From NCBI GenBank assembly GCA_039696685.1, contig CP155565.1, positions 744,001 to 808,000 on the forward strand: a DNA stretch of 64,000 nucleotides, given 5' to 3'. Both the position numbers and the translations under genes were made by a program. Below are positions 56,431-64,000 of the stretch, piece after piece. Under the pieces are notes generated by a model, which worked only from the letters and a program-made list of their open reading frames with translations, was not told where the DNA came from and did no database searches. This DNA is from Vibrio sp. CDRSL-10 TSBA (GTDB lineage Bacteria; Pseudomonadota; Gammaproteobacteria; Enterobacterales; Vibrionaceae). The stretch's first letter is position 1. Each line of letters begins with the position of its first letter.

Positions 56431-57189
56431 CTACAGCCACTCGGTCAGTTGCTTACAGATCCAGTCCGGGTTATCGAGCGGTATATCATGTCCGTCCTGT
56501 TGATTGATGACCAGACTGCAACCCCAGGCGAGCGCTAACGCCTGCGTCGCGTGGTGACTGACCAGTTGATCGCGCCGTGACGATATAAAGCGAACCGGGC
56601 ATGATGGTTTCATCGCCCGAAAACGCATGGCCGCCAGCAGCTGGCGCAAAAAATTACCGCTTTGCATCGGATAACGCCGCTCCAGTTCCGCCCAATCGTT
56701 AATAACTTGCTGGTCAGGCGGGCGATTTGCAATCATAGAGTAAATCAGCTCCGCTCTGCGCTCGGGATCAGCACACAAAGCGCTGAGAATGGTGAGATAA
56801 TTTTTCGGGCGCAGACGCTGATAAAACGGGCTGAATCCACGCGCCGTGGTGTTGATACACAACAGGCTCTGAACCTGGTGCGGATAATTGTGCGCCCACT
56901 GCAACCCCACCATACCGCCCATAGAAATCGTTATCAGATCAACCGGTTGATCCTTGGGCAATTGATTACGCAAGCTTTCAACCATGCCATCAATATTACA
57001 GGGGGAAATTTCTCTGCAGCGGGTGCCGGCACCAGGAATATCGAGGCAAATAAAACGACGCTGCGGAAACAAACATTGCAGACGTTGCGGTAAATCACCC
57101 CAGTGGTATTTGCCGCGGAACAAACCACGAATCAGCACCGTGTTCTGGCTCAAAGACGGTGATAAAGACAGTAAAGGTGATACCGACAT
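56431..57189 (-). CDS. Alpha/beta hydrolase (putative)
   Basis: 252 residues. Start 57189 (MSVSPLLSLSPSLSQ). Nucleophile elbow TISMGGMVGLQWA (S-M-G-G), preceded by FICLDIPGAGTRCRE, and a probable catalytic His in QQDGHDIPLDNPDW. Resembles the ABHD/pimeloyl-ester-hydrolase shape but the catalytic Asp is not certain. No signal peptide. Upstream of it, 64 bases away in the same direction, lies an AraC regulator; substrate unknown. Confidence 0.78.
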   Translation of the reverse strand: MSVSPLLSLSPSLSQNTVLIRGLFRGKYHWGDLPQRLQCLFPQRRFICLDIPGAGTRCREISPCNIDGMVESLRNQLPKDQPVDLITISMGGMVGLQWAHNYPHQVQSLLCINTTARGFSPFYQRLRPKNYLTILSALCADPERRAELIYSMIANRPPDQQVINDWAELERRYPMQSGNFLRQLLAAMRFRAMKPSCPVRFISSRRDQLVSHHATQALALAWGCSLVINQQDGHDIPLDNPDWICKQLTEWL

Positions 57190-57253
57190 GCACGACTCTC
57201 CGTGATACGCCAGCACGAAAAGAGTGAGGGCTGACGATACCTGAAGTGTAAGA

Positions 57254-58115
57254 CTAACTGTGGCGTGAGAGTTTGAACTGCTTCGGAGTTACACCAAACT
57301 CCTTTTTGAACAAGCGGATAAAGTGGGAAATATTTTCATAGCCAAGTTCTAGCGCCGTGTCAGTCACTGACAAATGGCCAAGGTAGCGTCTCGCCTGCTG
57401 TAACTTAAGCCGAGTCAGATACTCTTTCGGAGTCTGGTTTCGTCACTAGTTTGAACTTCTGGCTGAAATTGGGCAGCGACATCTGCACTTCTTCTGCCAG
57501 TTGCGAAATAGACAATCCTTCGCTGACCGATGACTTCATGATCCGAATTGCGCGATGAATCGGATGATTTTTGTGCTGGGACAGAATATCGTAAGATCCC
57601 TGTCGTTTCATCAGCTCATACACCATCTCCTGCGTCACCAGATCGAGCAGAAAAGGAATGTTACTGTCATTGCTGCGCAGAATCTCAAGCGTGCGCAGAT
57701 GTAAGGCTGACATACGATCCTGTAAACCAGACAGCTGAAAATGGCCGTTTTCAGCCTGCAAAGAGGTGTCGACTTCCAACTGTTCATTAACTCTGGCACT
57801 GACATCTTCCAGTACATCTTCGCTGAACTCGTACACCAGCGCCTCAGTAAACTCCGGCATCGACATCATGACATTGGCATGAGGTGGCAACAATACGCAC
57901 TGCTCTTTATGGTAACTCAACGACTCGGACTGATTGATTCGGATATGCTTTTCGCCCTGTAAAATTGTACACAGGCGTGGCGTTTCATAGCAGCGGTATT
58001 CGCCCTGAAAATGCTTAGGCAAATGATAATGCAGCAGATTGACTTTACCGGTCGATAACGCGTATTGCGTTTCATCGACGCGGTGGAAACTATTGAGTGT
58101 TTTCATGCCATCCAA
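57254..58115 (-). CDS. AraC-family regulator (AraC_N/cupin type), one frameshift
   Basis: About 286 residues. N-terminal AraC_N sensor (residues 20-180) then two HTH motifs: SISQLAEEVQMSLPNFSQKFKLV and, after repair, VTDTALELGYENISHFIRLFKKEFGVTPKQFKL. GTTTC at 57437-57441 breaks the frame after FKLVT; repaired it reads LVTNQTPKEYLTRLKLQQARRYLGHL and stops at 57254-57256. Start 58115 or the Met three codons later. It follows yiaY by 302 bases and probably controls that alcohol dehydrogenase or the hydrolase; no effector is visible. Confidence 0.87.
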
Positions 58116-58325
58116 GTCGTCATTATTGTTATTTTTCGGGATTGTCAGTGTAGTGAATAAATGCTGTTTTAAACATCACTTGCCCTAAAAAAGGGAGTAT
58201 TTGGCGTGTAACAAAGGCAAGAATGAGGTCTGGTTTACAATCTTGAGCAGACTACACTATAAAACTGCAAATACAATGCGACAAGAATGCGAACTTAGCG
58301 ACTGCACTCATGCATGAAAACAAAA

Positions 58326-58347
58326 TGCCCGCAGCGAGCTGCGGGCA
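58326..58347 (-). terminator. Terminator after yiaY (leftward)
   Basis: TGCCCGCAGC (58326-58335), GA, GCTGCGGGCA (58338-58347); on the minus strand a TTTTG follows. Confidence 0.85.
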
Positions 58348-58416
58348 GAATTTGTTTACTGTCATCAGTATCATGATGACAAAAGCGCAGCGAAATGACA
58401 TCCGCGCCTTATCTGA

Positions 58417-59565
58417 TTACATTGCCGCTTTCAGAATCGCAACGATCTCTTCATGCGTGGCTTGTTTAGGGTTAGTGAAACCACAAGCATCTTTCAGCGC
58501 GTTTTCAGCCAGGATGTCGAAGTCTTCCTCTTTAACACCCAGCTCTGTCAGGCCTGCCGGGATGCGTACATCAGAAGACAACTGACAAATCGCTGCAATG
58601 GCTGCCGCCGCACCGTCGCTGCCTGTCATACCTGTTGTATCCACACCCAGTGCACGAGCAACATCAGTCAAGCGCTCAGCGGCGACTTCGCTGTTATAGC
58701 GCTGTACGTGAGGCAGGAGTACTGCATTACATACACCGTGTGGCAGGTCGTAGAAACCACCCAACTGGTGAGCAATCGCGTGCACGTAACCCAGTGATGC
58801 GTTGTTGAACGCCATACCGGCCATAAACTGAGCGTAAGCCATGTTGTCACGAGCCTGGATGTCATCACCATGATCGACGGCCTGACGCAGGTTGGCCTGA
58901 ATCATCTCAATCGCTTTAATCGCGACCGCATCAGTGATCGGCGTTGCGGCAATAGAAACGTAAGCTTCGATGGCGTGAGTCAGTGCATCCATGCCGGTTG
59001 CCGCTGTCAGCGACGCAGGTTTAGCCAGCATCAGCTCCGGATCGTTCACCGACATCAGTGGCGTAACGTGCTTGTCAACGATCGCCATCTTGATATGACG
59101 TGCATCATCGGTAATGATACAAAAACGAGTCATTTCTGATGCAGTACCCGCTGTGGTGTTCACTGCAAACAGAGGAAGTTGCGGTTTCGCTGAACGATCC
59201 ACACCTTCATAATCTTTAATCTCACCGCCATTAGCGGCCAGCAGCGCAATACCTTTGGCACAGTCGTGAGGCGAACCGCCGCCCAGTGACATTACACAGT
59301 CACAGTTGTTGGCTTTTAACTTAGCCAGGCCCGCTTCAACGTTTTCCACCGTTGGGTTCGGTTTGGTTTCATCAAACACAACAGACGCAACACCAGCCTG
59401 CTCAAGCAGTTTACTGACTTTTTCAACTACCCCGATTTTGTTCAGGAATTTGTCTGTCACGATCAGAATGCGAGTAAAACCGTGCGAGGCAATGGCAGTT
59501 GCCGCTTCACTCAGACAACCAGGACCCATCAGGTTAGAGGAAGGAATGTAAAACATATTAGACAT
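58417..59565 (-). CDS. yiaY: Iron-containing alcohol dehydrogenase, YiaY type
   Basis: 382 residues, intact. Class III Fe-ADH, very close to E. coli YiaY as remembered: [106 protein letters not shown] (iron-site Asp/His) and [26 protein letters not shown] (iron His). Start ATG at 59565, preceded by AAAGGAGCACAAA on its strand. An AraC-type gene lies just downstream. Reduces small aldehydes or oxidises short alcohols. Confidence 0.94.
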   Translation of the reverse strand: MSNMFYIPSSNLMGPGCLSEAATAIASHGFTRILIVTDKFLNKIGVVEKVSKLLEQAGVASVVFDETKPNPTVENVEAGLAKLKANNCDCVMSLGGGSPHDCAKGIALLAANGGEIKDYEGVDRSAKPQLPLFAVNTTAGTASEMTRFCIITDDARHIKMAIVDKHVTPLMSVNDPELMLAKPASLTAATGMDALTHAIEAYVSIAATPITDAVAIKAIEMIQANLRQAVDHGDDIQARDNMAYAQFMAGMAFNNASLGYVHAIAHQLGGFYDLPHGVCNAVLLPHVQRYNSEVAAERLTDVARALGVDTTGMTGSDGAAAAIAAICQLSSDVRIPAGLTELGVKEEDFDILAENALKDACGFTNPKQATHEEIVAILKAAM

Positions 59566-59977
59566 TTTGTGCTCCTTTTGCGCAGCCAACAATGGCGCTT
59601 TGCGTGTCCGTAACTCCGTACGTTACGAATCATTGCCGGTAGGCTATCAGGGACAAAAAGGGATAACTCACGCGTTTTTCAACAAAGTAGCTCGTATTTT
59701 CAAAACCACGAAAGGAAACTTGATCAAAATCATAAAAGTGAAATACCAAGTTAAAAATTGATCAGTAAGGCTATTCTGAGTCACATCTTCAAACGTGTTC
59801 TATGACACACATCAGGTTGACCCGACGTATACATTTTGTTCGGGCCACACAGTGTATGCGCAGAAACGTGAGTTTGAGGTAGTAAAGCTGCGTCTTCTGA
59901 AGGGATTACTTATTTGGCAGGTACGCTATTCGCCTAATAAATCAGTTAGTCGGCTAATCAATTAGTTAGTCGACGGA
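59566..59977. other. Intergenic region upstream of yiaY
   Basis: About 410 bases with no convincing gene; holds the yiaY promoter and the 3' side of the CWC gene. Around 59938-59990 the motif ATCA(G/A)TTAGTCGG recurs, a short direct repeat without an obvious role. Confidence 0.6.
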
Positions 59978-60298
59978 TCAATTATCCGGCTGATAATAGC
60001 CGACCTCAGCGCTGCCGGTAGCTGAGTGAACACTTGAGTCTGCAGTGCCCGCACTATTCTCTGTATTGGCCGAATCTGGATTAGACATAAGCTGGAATTT
60101 TTCTGCACAACCACGACAGATACACGCTTTACGTTTGGCGCTAGCAGGCACTTGATCCAGCAGTGCTGGCGGGAATTGAATATTTGGATCATTACACCAG
60201 CACGATTTGGTGACATCGTTACTGCCCAGATTAACGCAGGCGTTACTGTTGCCACACAGCGGGCACAGCAACGGATCAATAATATTAGATTCAGACAC
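59978..60298 (-). CDS. Cysteine-rich CWC-family protein
   Basis: 106 residues. Two Cys clusters match the cysteine-rich CWC family (CPLCGNSNAC near residue 12, SCWCND near 33, then CICRGC near 60), suggesting a metal-binding fold. The C-terminal 35 residues (Ser/Asn/Glu-rich) look disordered. Function unknown; the Cys spacing suggests a metal (perhaps zinc) site. Start 60298, opening MSESNIIDPLLCPL. An overlapping antisense-phase frame at 59962-60279 is not coding. Confidence 0.8.
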   Translation of the reverse strand: MSESNIIDPLLCPLCGNSNACVNLGSNDVTKSCWCNDPNIQFPPALLDQVPASAKRKACICRGCAEKFQLMSNPDSANTENSAGTADSSVHSATGSAEVGYYQPDN

Positions 60299-60464
60299 TC
60301 TCTTCCCTCATCAACTGCCCCGGACTTTACTACTCTGCAAGGTAAAGCGCGAAGCCGCTCACAGTACGCAATCTGCCGAGGTTAAGCAAGCCAGCAGCGA
60401 TAAAGTAAGTCACCGACTGCAGTAAGTGGCATCAGTCTTAACCGTGCCCTTTACATCCATTTTC

Positions 60465-61073
60465 TCAGCGTCCCAAAAAGTGACCGTCATGAAAACAACT
60501 GACCCGCTCGGCCTCACCGTTCTGGATAATATAGAAAGCATCCTGAGGCAGATCGAGTTGCCAAATGTCATCGTAGCTTAACCCCAGCAGAAGGCCACGC
60601 AGCACAATCCCGGTCAGACCATGGCTGACCACGACCAAATCCTCATGCCGGGGCGCTTCATCTAACCAGGCATTAACCCGATATTTCACCTCTGCAAACG
60701 ACTCGCCGTCTGGCGCTTGCAGATACCAGTCCGGTGTAGCCAGTAAATCCGGCTTTTCATCCAGCAAGTCAAACAAAGGCTTTTCTTCCCATTGCCCGAG
60801 AGAAAACTCTTTCAGACGCGGCTCGTGAGTCAGGTCCGCTTTCGCGTAACCAACCTCATCGCAGATAATGTGCGCGGTCTCGACCGCACGCCCGAGGGAG
60901 CTGGCATACATGCGATAACTGCGCCCCTGAAGATGGGATTTGAGCTGTGTCCCCATCGCAAGGGCTTGCGCCCTGCCGGTAGAGGTCAGAGATGAGTTGC
61001 AATGTCCCTGCAACTTACGTTCGGCGTTAAACTGGGTTTGTCCGTGACGAATCACAAAGATTTTTCGGGTCAT
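60465..61073 (-). CDS. Histidine phosphatase superfamily protein (phosphoglycerate-mutase fold)
   Basis: 202 residues. Catalytic RHGQTQFNAERKLQGH at the N-terminus, SSLGRAVETAHIIC, GEWEEK-type SLGQWEEKPLF, and the second His in VVSHGLTGIVLRGLL. Start 61073 (MTRKIFVIRHGQ), favoured over upstream Mets because the catalytic motif normally begins near residue 8. CobC/GpmB-like. Substrate not determinable. It ends 166 bases from the CWC gene start, same strand. Confidence 0.9.
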   Translation of the reverse strand: MTRKIFVIRHGQTQFNAERKLQGHCNSSLTSTGRAQALAMGTQLKSHLQGRSYRMYASSLGRAVETAHIICDEVGYAKADLTHEPRLKEFSLGQWEEKPLFDLLDEKPDLLATPDWYLQAPDGESFAEVKYRVNAWLDEAPRHEDLVVVSHGLTGIVLRGLLLGLSYDDIWQLDLPQDAFYIIQNGEAERVSCFHDGHFLGR

Positions 61074-61343
61074 GCCTGTCCTGCAATCTGGTTGCTGATA
61101 ACCCACATTAACCAATCAGATTCTTTGGCGCAAAGGTCGGCGCCAATAAGGGCGATCAAGCTAACATTAGCTGACTATCACGATGCTTTATCAATCTGTC
61201 ACCACCCTAGCGAAGCCAGCTTTGATATGCAAACCTGAGCCATAACTCAGACATTCAACGAGTCTGTGTTTAAAAATCAACAACCTATTGCCTATCTGGG
61301 CTATAGTATTTCTATATGTGGCAGACGAGTTCATAAAATAGAG

Positions 61344-63908
61344 ATGATTTATCTGATAATGCTGATAGCGATGTTCGCTCTGATGGGCTTTGTCGTATAC
61401 GGCGCCATGCTGGGTATACGTTCACGACGTCAGTTCACCGAACTGCAGCAGCGTATTGAACAACTGGAACGTCAGTTACAAGTACGTCAGCCAGCAGCAG
61501 CTCAGACTTCCGCCTGGCCGCAAGGTTATCAAGTCAAACTGGCCAACAAGATTTCATCGGCTGGCGATATTTCACCCAACTCCTGGTGGAAGCGTATCCG
61601 TCAGGCCATCAGCAACTTTCCGACCGGCGATCAGTCAACCAATGCGCTGTTCTGGCTCGGCGGGATTGTACTCACCTTTGGTGGTCTGTTCCTGGCCAAA
61701 TATACTCTCGAGGCTGGTCTGCTCTCCCCGCTAACCCGGGTACTACTGGGCTTTATGGTCGGGATCGGCTTTATTGCGGCAGCGGAATATCTGACCCGTA
61801 AAAAAGAATCGCTGGAGATCCACAGCGACTATCTGTGCGCCGCGCTGGTGTCAGCCGGTGTCATCACCTGTTACGCCATGACTCTGGTCGCGTCTCACTA
61901 TTACCAGCTCATCTCGTCCGGTACCGCATTCGTCATTCTGGCTATCATAGCGCTGACCACCACCGCCATGACATTACGTTATGGTCCGATCGTCGCTGTG
62001 ATTGGCATTTTAGGTGCCTACTCGGTACCGTTCCCGTTCTGGTCATTCGATTACAGTTTGCTGACTATCTCAGGCTACATCATGCTGGTCAGCACGTCTG
62101 CCATTGTGGTGGCGAATCAAGTCAGACGCCCCTGGCTGTGGTGGCTGAGCTTTTGCGCCCACTTCAGCTGGTTCTTGGTATTAATCGCGCTCAGCAGCGT
62201 TTCAGATGCAGGGATTATCGTGCTGTTTGCCCTGATTTCGCTCTACCTGTATGTGCTAAGCGATGTACTGGGCTGGCGCCTGCAACAGGGTCAGCAACGG
62301 CCACTACCGATCAAAGTTCTGTTGATGCCGAGAAAGGAACAAGCCGGTCTGCTGGCAGCATTACTTCCGGTGTGGCTGTTTTACATTGTGCATGGCTATC
62401 AACCTGGCCTGATCTTAGCCAGCGTATTGATACTGGCACTGTTATGCATCGCTCCACTGCGTCACTCTGCATTTGACACCTGGCCTCTGCTCGGCTGGCT
62501 GCTCTCAATCGTGACCTGGTGGATGCTACTGCCACAAACCAATTACACGGATCTGGATTTTATGTTCAGCGGCGCCCACCTGTTCAGTCAGGCAATTGCT
62601 CTGGCGCTGTTTGGCTACGCGCTGTGGATGCAACATTGGCAGCCCAAACGGCTGGCCTTTTCTCTGCTGCTGGTGATCGGGCCAAGCTCCCTGTTCGCCC
62701 TGAGCTATATCTTCTCGCCGCCGCAGGCCAACCTGAGCATGTATTCACTCTGGGCAGTGGAACTATTGGTTTTGGCCCTGATTGCCGAGCGAATCACCGC
62801 ACGACACTCTTGGGGTTGGGTTACTCTGTCAGGCATCCTGCTTGCCAACTTAAATATCAGCCTGATCTTAACCATGCTGCTGGAATCAAGCACACTGACC
62901 CTCGCCCTGAGCTTACAATTGATTGGCCTGGGCTACTGGTGCCAGCGCCTGACACTGACCCCGCCACAATGGCTGGTCAAAGCCTTGCTGGCTGCCCTGC
63001 TGATCCGCCTGACCCTTTTCCCGTGGCTGGATGATTACCAAAATGATCAGATATTAGGCGTACACTGGACGCTGATCGTTTATCCGCTGATCCTGGTCAT
63101 TCTCGCTTTCGCCCGCCGTTACTATCAGGATACCCAGCTTCGTCAAATCATGGCCGGCGCCATGTTGCACGTGGTGGCGCTGCTGGTCACCACCGAAAGC
63201 AGTTATCAACTGGTTGGTCACTATCCTGATTTCAGCGCACCAAGCTTTAAAGAAGCGATTCTGCTCGCGATGAACTGGCTGATCATGGCAACTGTTTATG
63301 CCTACCGCAGTCAATATTCCCGCTCTCTGCGGCCGGTTTATCTTGGCTTCGCAGCGTTGTTAACCGCTGGTGCCGCGCTGTACCACATCGCGCTGCTGAC
63401 CACCTTTAATCCGTGGTTTGCAGAGCTTACCATTGGCAACACACCGCTTTGGAACTGGATGTTGCCGCTATGGTTAATCCCGGCGTTACTCTTGTTGGCT
63501 GTGGCTCGTTTGAATTTGAACCTGATCCCCACTCAGATAAAACCGGCGCTGTATGGTATCAGCGCGGTGTGGCTGTTGCTGTTTATCAACGGTACCATCA
63601 GGCATGCGTTCCATCAGGATATGATCTGGCTCGGACTGCCGACCGAACAACAGGAGATGTATGCCTATTCACTGGTCTGGCTGGTGATTTCTGTGCTGAC
63701 GCTGATTATCGCGCGCCGCATGACATTGCCACTCCTCACCCAAACCGGCTTTATTGTGCTGGCCGCCGTGGTCTGTAAAGCATTCTTAATCGATATGTCC
63801 CAACTGACAGGCCTTTACCGCGCCTTGTCATTCCTGGGATTAGGTTTGAGTTTACTGGGTGTAGGATGGCTGTTTCAGAGAATGAAAGTAGATAACCGTG
63901 AACGGTGA
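61344..63908 (+). CDS. DUF2339 multi-pass membrane protein
   Basis: About 854 residues from the ATG at 61344 (MIYLIMLIAMFALMGF). A longer in-frame start at 61266 is possible but would place polar residues before the first helix. Around 25 hydrophobic segments; a short coiled coil (RRQFTELQQRIEQLERQLQ) follows the first helix, then a linker and the DUF2339 core beginning FWLGGIVLTFGGLFLAKYTLEAGLLSPLTRVLLG. Function unknown; members are large polytopic proteins. Intact across its whole length despite the window's many frameshifts. Confidence 0.85.
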   Translation: MIYLIMLIAMFALMGFVVYGAMLGIRSRRQFTELQQRIEQLERQLQVRQPAAAQTSAWPQGYQVKLANKISSAGDISPNSWWKRIRQAISNFPTGDQSTNALFWLGGIVLTFGGLFLAKYTLEAGLLSPLTRVLLGFMVGIGFIAAAEYLTRKKESLEIHSDYLCAALVSAGVITCYAMTLVASHYYQLISSGTAFVILAIIALTTTAMTLRYGPIVAVIGILGAYSVPFPFWSFDYSLLTISGYIMLVSTSAIVVANQVRRPWLWWLSFCAHFSWFLVLIALSSVSDAGIIVLFALISLYLYVLSDVLGWRLQQGQQRPLPIKVLLMPRKEQAGLLAALLPVWLFYIVHGYQPGLILASVLILALLCIAPLRHSAFDTWPLLGWLLSIVTWWMLLPQTNYTDLDFMFSGAHLFSQAIALALFGYALWMQHWQPKRLAFSLLLVIGPSSLFALSYIFSPPQANLSMYSLWAVELLVLALIAERITARHSWGWVTLSGILLANLNISLILTMLLESSTLTLALSLQLIGLGYWCQRLTLTPPQWLVKALLAALLIRLTLFPWLDDYQNDQILGVHWTLIVYPLILVILAFARRYYQDTQLRQIMAGAMLHVVALLVTTESSYQLVGHYPDFSAPSFKEAILLAMNWLIMATVYAYRSQYSRSLRPVYLGFAALLTAGAALYHIALLTTFNPWFAELTIGNTPLWNWMLPLWLIPALLLLAVARLNLNLIPTQIKPALYGISAVWLLLFINGTIRHAFHQDMIWLGLPTEQQEMYAYSLVWLVISVLTLIIARRMTLPLLTQTGFIVLAAVVCKAFLIDMSQLTGLYRALSFLGLGLSLLGVGWLFQRMKVDNRER

Positions 63909-63928
63909 TCGACAGTTATCCAGAAACA

Positions 63929-63970
63929 AACAACGAAAAACGGGGCAAATATGTTTTGTTTTTCGTTGTT
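63929..63970. repeat. 13-bp inverted repeat after the DUF2339 gene
   Basis: AACAACGAAAAAC (63929-63941) and GTTTTTCGTTGTT (63958-63970) with a 16-base loop. A possible A/T-type terminator or a regulatory palindrome for whatever lies beyond the window. Confidence 0.65.
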
Positions 63971-64000
63971 GTAGACCGGTCGGGTTTAGTTATTTCTGAC

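Noticed and set aside
199..57441. Programmed ribosomal frameshifting or mass gene decay
   Set aside because: The GAAAC/GTTTC sites occur in different codon phases, so a ribosomal slip on a fixed codon does not fit. No gene shows other decay such as stops or deletions, and essential-type functions are hit. A DNA-level read-out artefact explains all cases better.
62519..63034. 171-codon frame within the DUF2339 gene
   Set aside because: Different frame of a clearly membrane-coding region; no supporting signals.
1..64000. tRNA, rRNA, insertion sequences, prophage or toxin-antitoxin genes
   Set aside because: Read for them on both strands; none showed recognisable features. Absence by eye is weaker than a dedicated search.

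Overview
The window looks like chromosomal DNA of a Vibrio-like marine gammaproteobacterium. Evidence is the Vibrionaceae-type small protein DUF2999, E. coli-like versions of YagU, YghU, YiaY, AhpC/AhpF, LgoD, UxaA and UxaB, and a LiuR-controlled branched-chain acyl-CoA regulon. The species is not fixed. No rRNA, tRNA, CRISPR array, insertion sequence or prophage gene was recognised.

Layout. 1-1700: an iron-siderophore type ABC permease (cut by the left edge) and its binding protein, under a Fur-like box. 1940-2165: a 39-codon membrane peptide with its own terminator. 2200-10500: an A/T-rich catabolic block (lgoD-like dehydrogenase, GntR regulator, TRAP transporter, uxaB, uxaA) that together make an L-galactonate to 2-keto-3-deoxygluconate route. 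10.7-11.5 kb: a Tag-family DNA glycosylase with a coupled 48-codon ORF. 12.1-15.3 kb: branched-chain 2-oxoacid dehydrogenase E1alpha/E1beta/E2. 15.5-19.1 kb: etfA, etfB and, divergently, ETF-ubiquinone oxidoreductase. 19.2-24.2 kb: YghU-type glutathione transferase, a secreted GH3 glycosidase, an AraC regulator. 24.3-29.5 kb: a peptide/opine-type ABC importer whose two permeases are fused in one protein. 29.6-31.4 kb: XRE-cupin regulator, LysE/RhtB exporter, a hypothetical gene. 31.7-35.3 kb: a second TRAP transporter with its own GntR regulator. 35.5-39.7 kb: small envelope and unknown genes, a lone MetQ-like lipoprotein, a glutamine amidotransferase. 39.9-53.2 kb: valine (thiolase, mmsA, acyl-CoA dehydrogenase, two crotonase-fold enzymes, mmsB, SDR) and leucine (liuA, liuB, liuC, liuE) degradation operons diverging around liuR. 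53.3-55.7 kb: ahpC and ahpF behind an OxyR-type site. 55.7-63.9 kb: outer-membrane barrel, alpha/beta hydrolase, AraC regulator, yiaY, CWC protein, histidine phosphatase, DUF2339 membrane protein.

Metabolically the centre of the window is one system. The 2-oxoacid dehydrogenase makes branched acyl-CoAs; the liu and mms operons oxidise them; ETF and ETF-QO carry their electrons to quinone. LiuR-type palindromes lie in front of the liu/mms operons and between etfB and ETF-QO. The biotin carboxylase subunit LiuD is missing from the liu operon.

The most striking feature is not a gene. Twenty-seven genes carry 29 apparent +1 frameshifts, and in every case the break sits on GAAAC or GTTTC, where removing one A or T (GAAC/GTTC) restores the conserved protein. 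The codon phase varies, both strands are hit, and many GAAC/GTTC sites are untouched. This argues for a sequence-specific read-out error rather than gene decay. GAAC/GTTC is the known phosphorothioate motif of Dnd-type DNA modification, so the errors may be the footprint of partial DNA modification in the source genome. Gene coordinates below span both frames of each interrupted gene.
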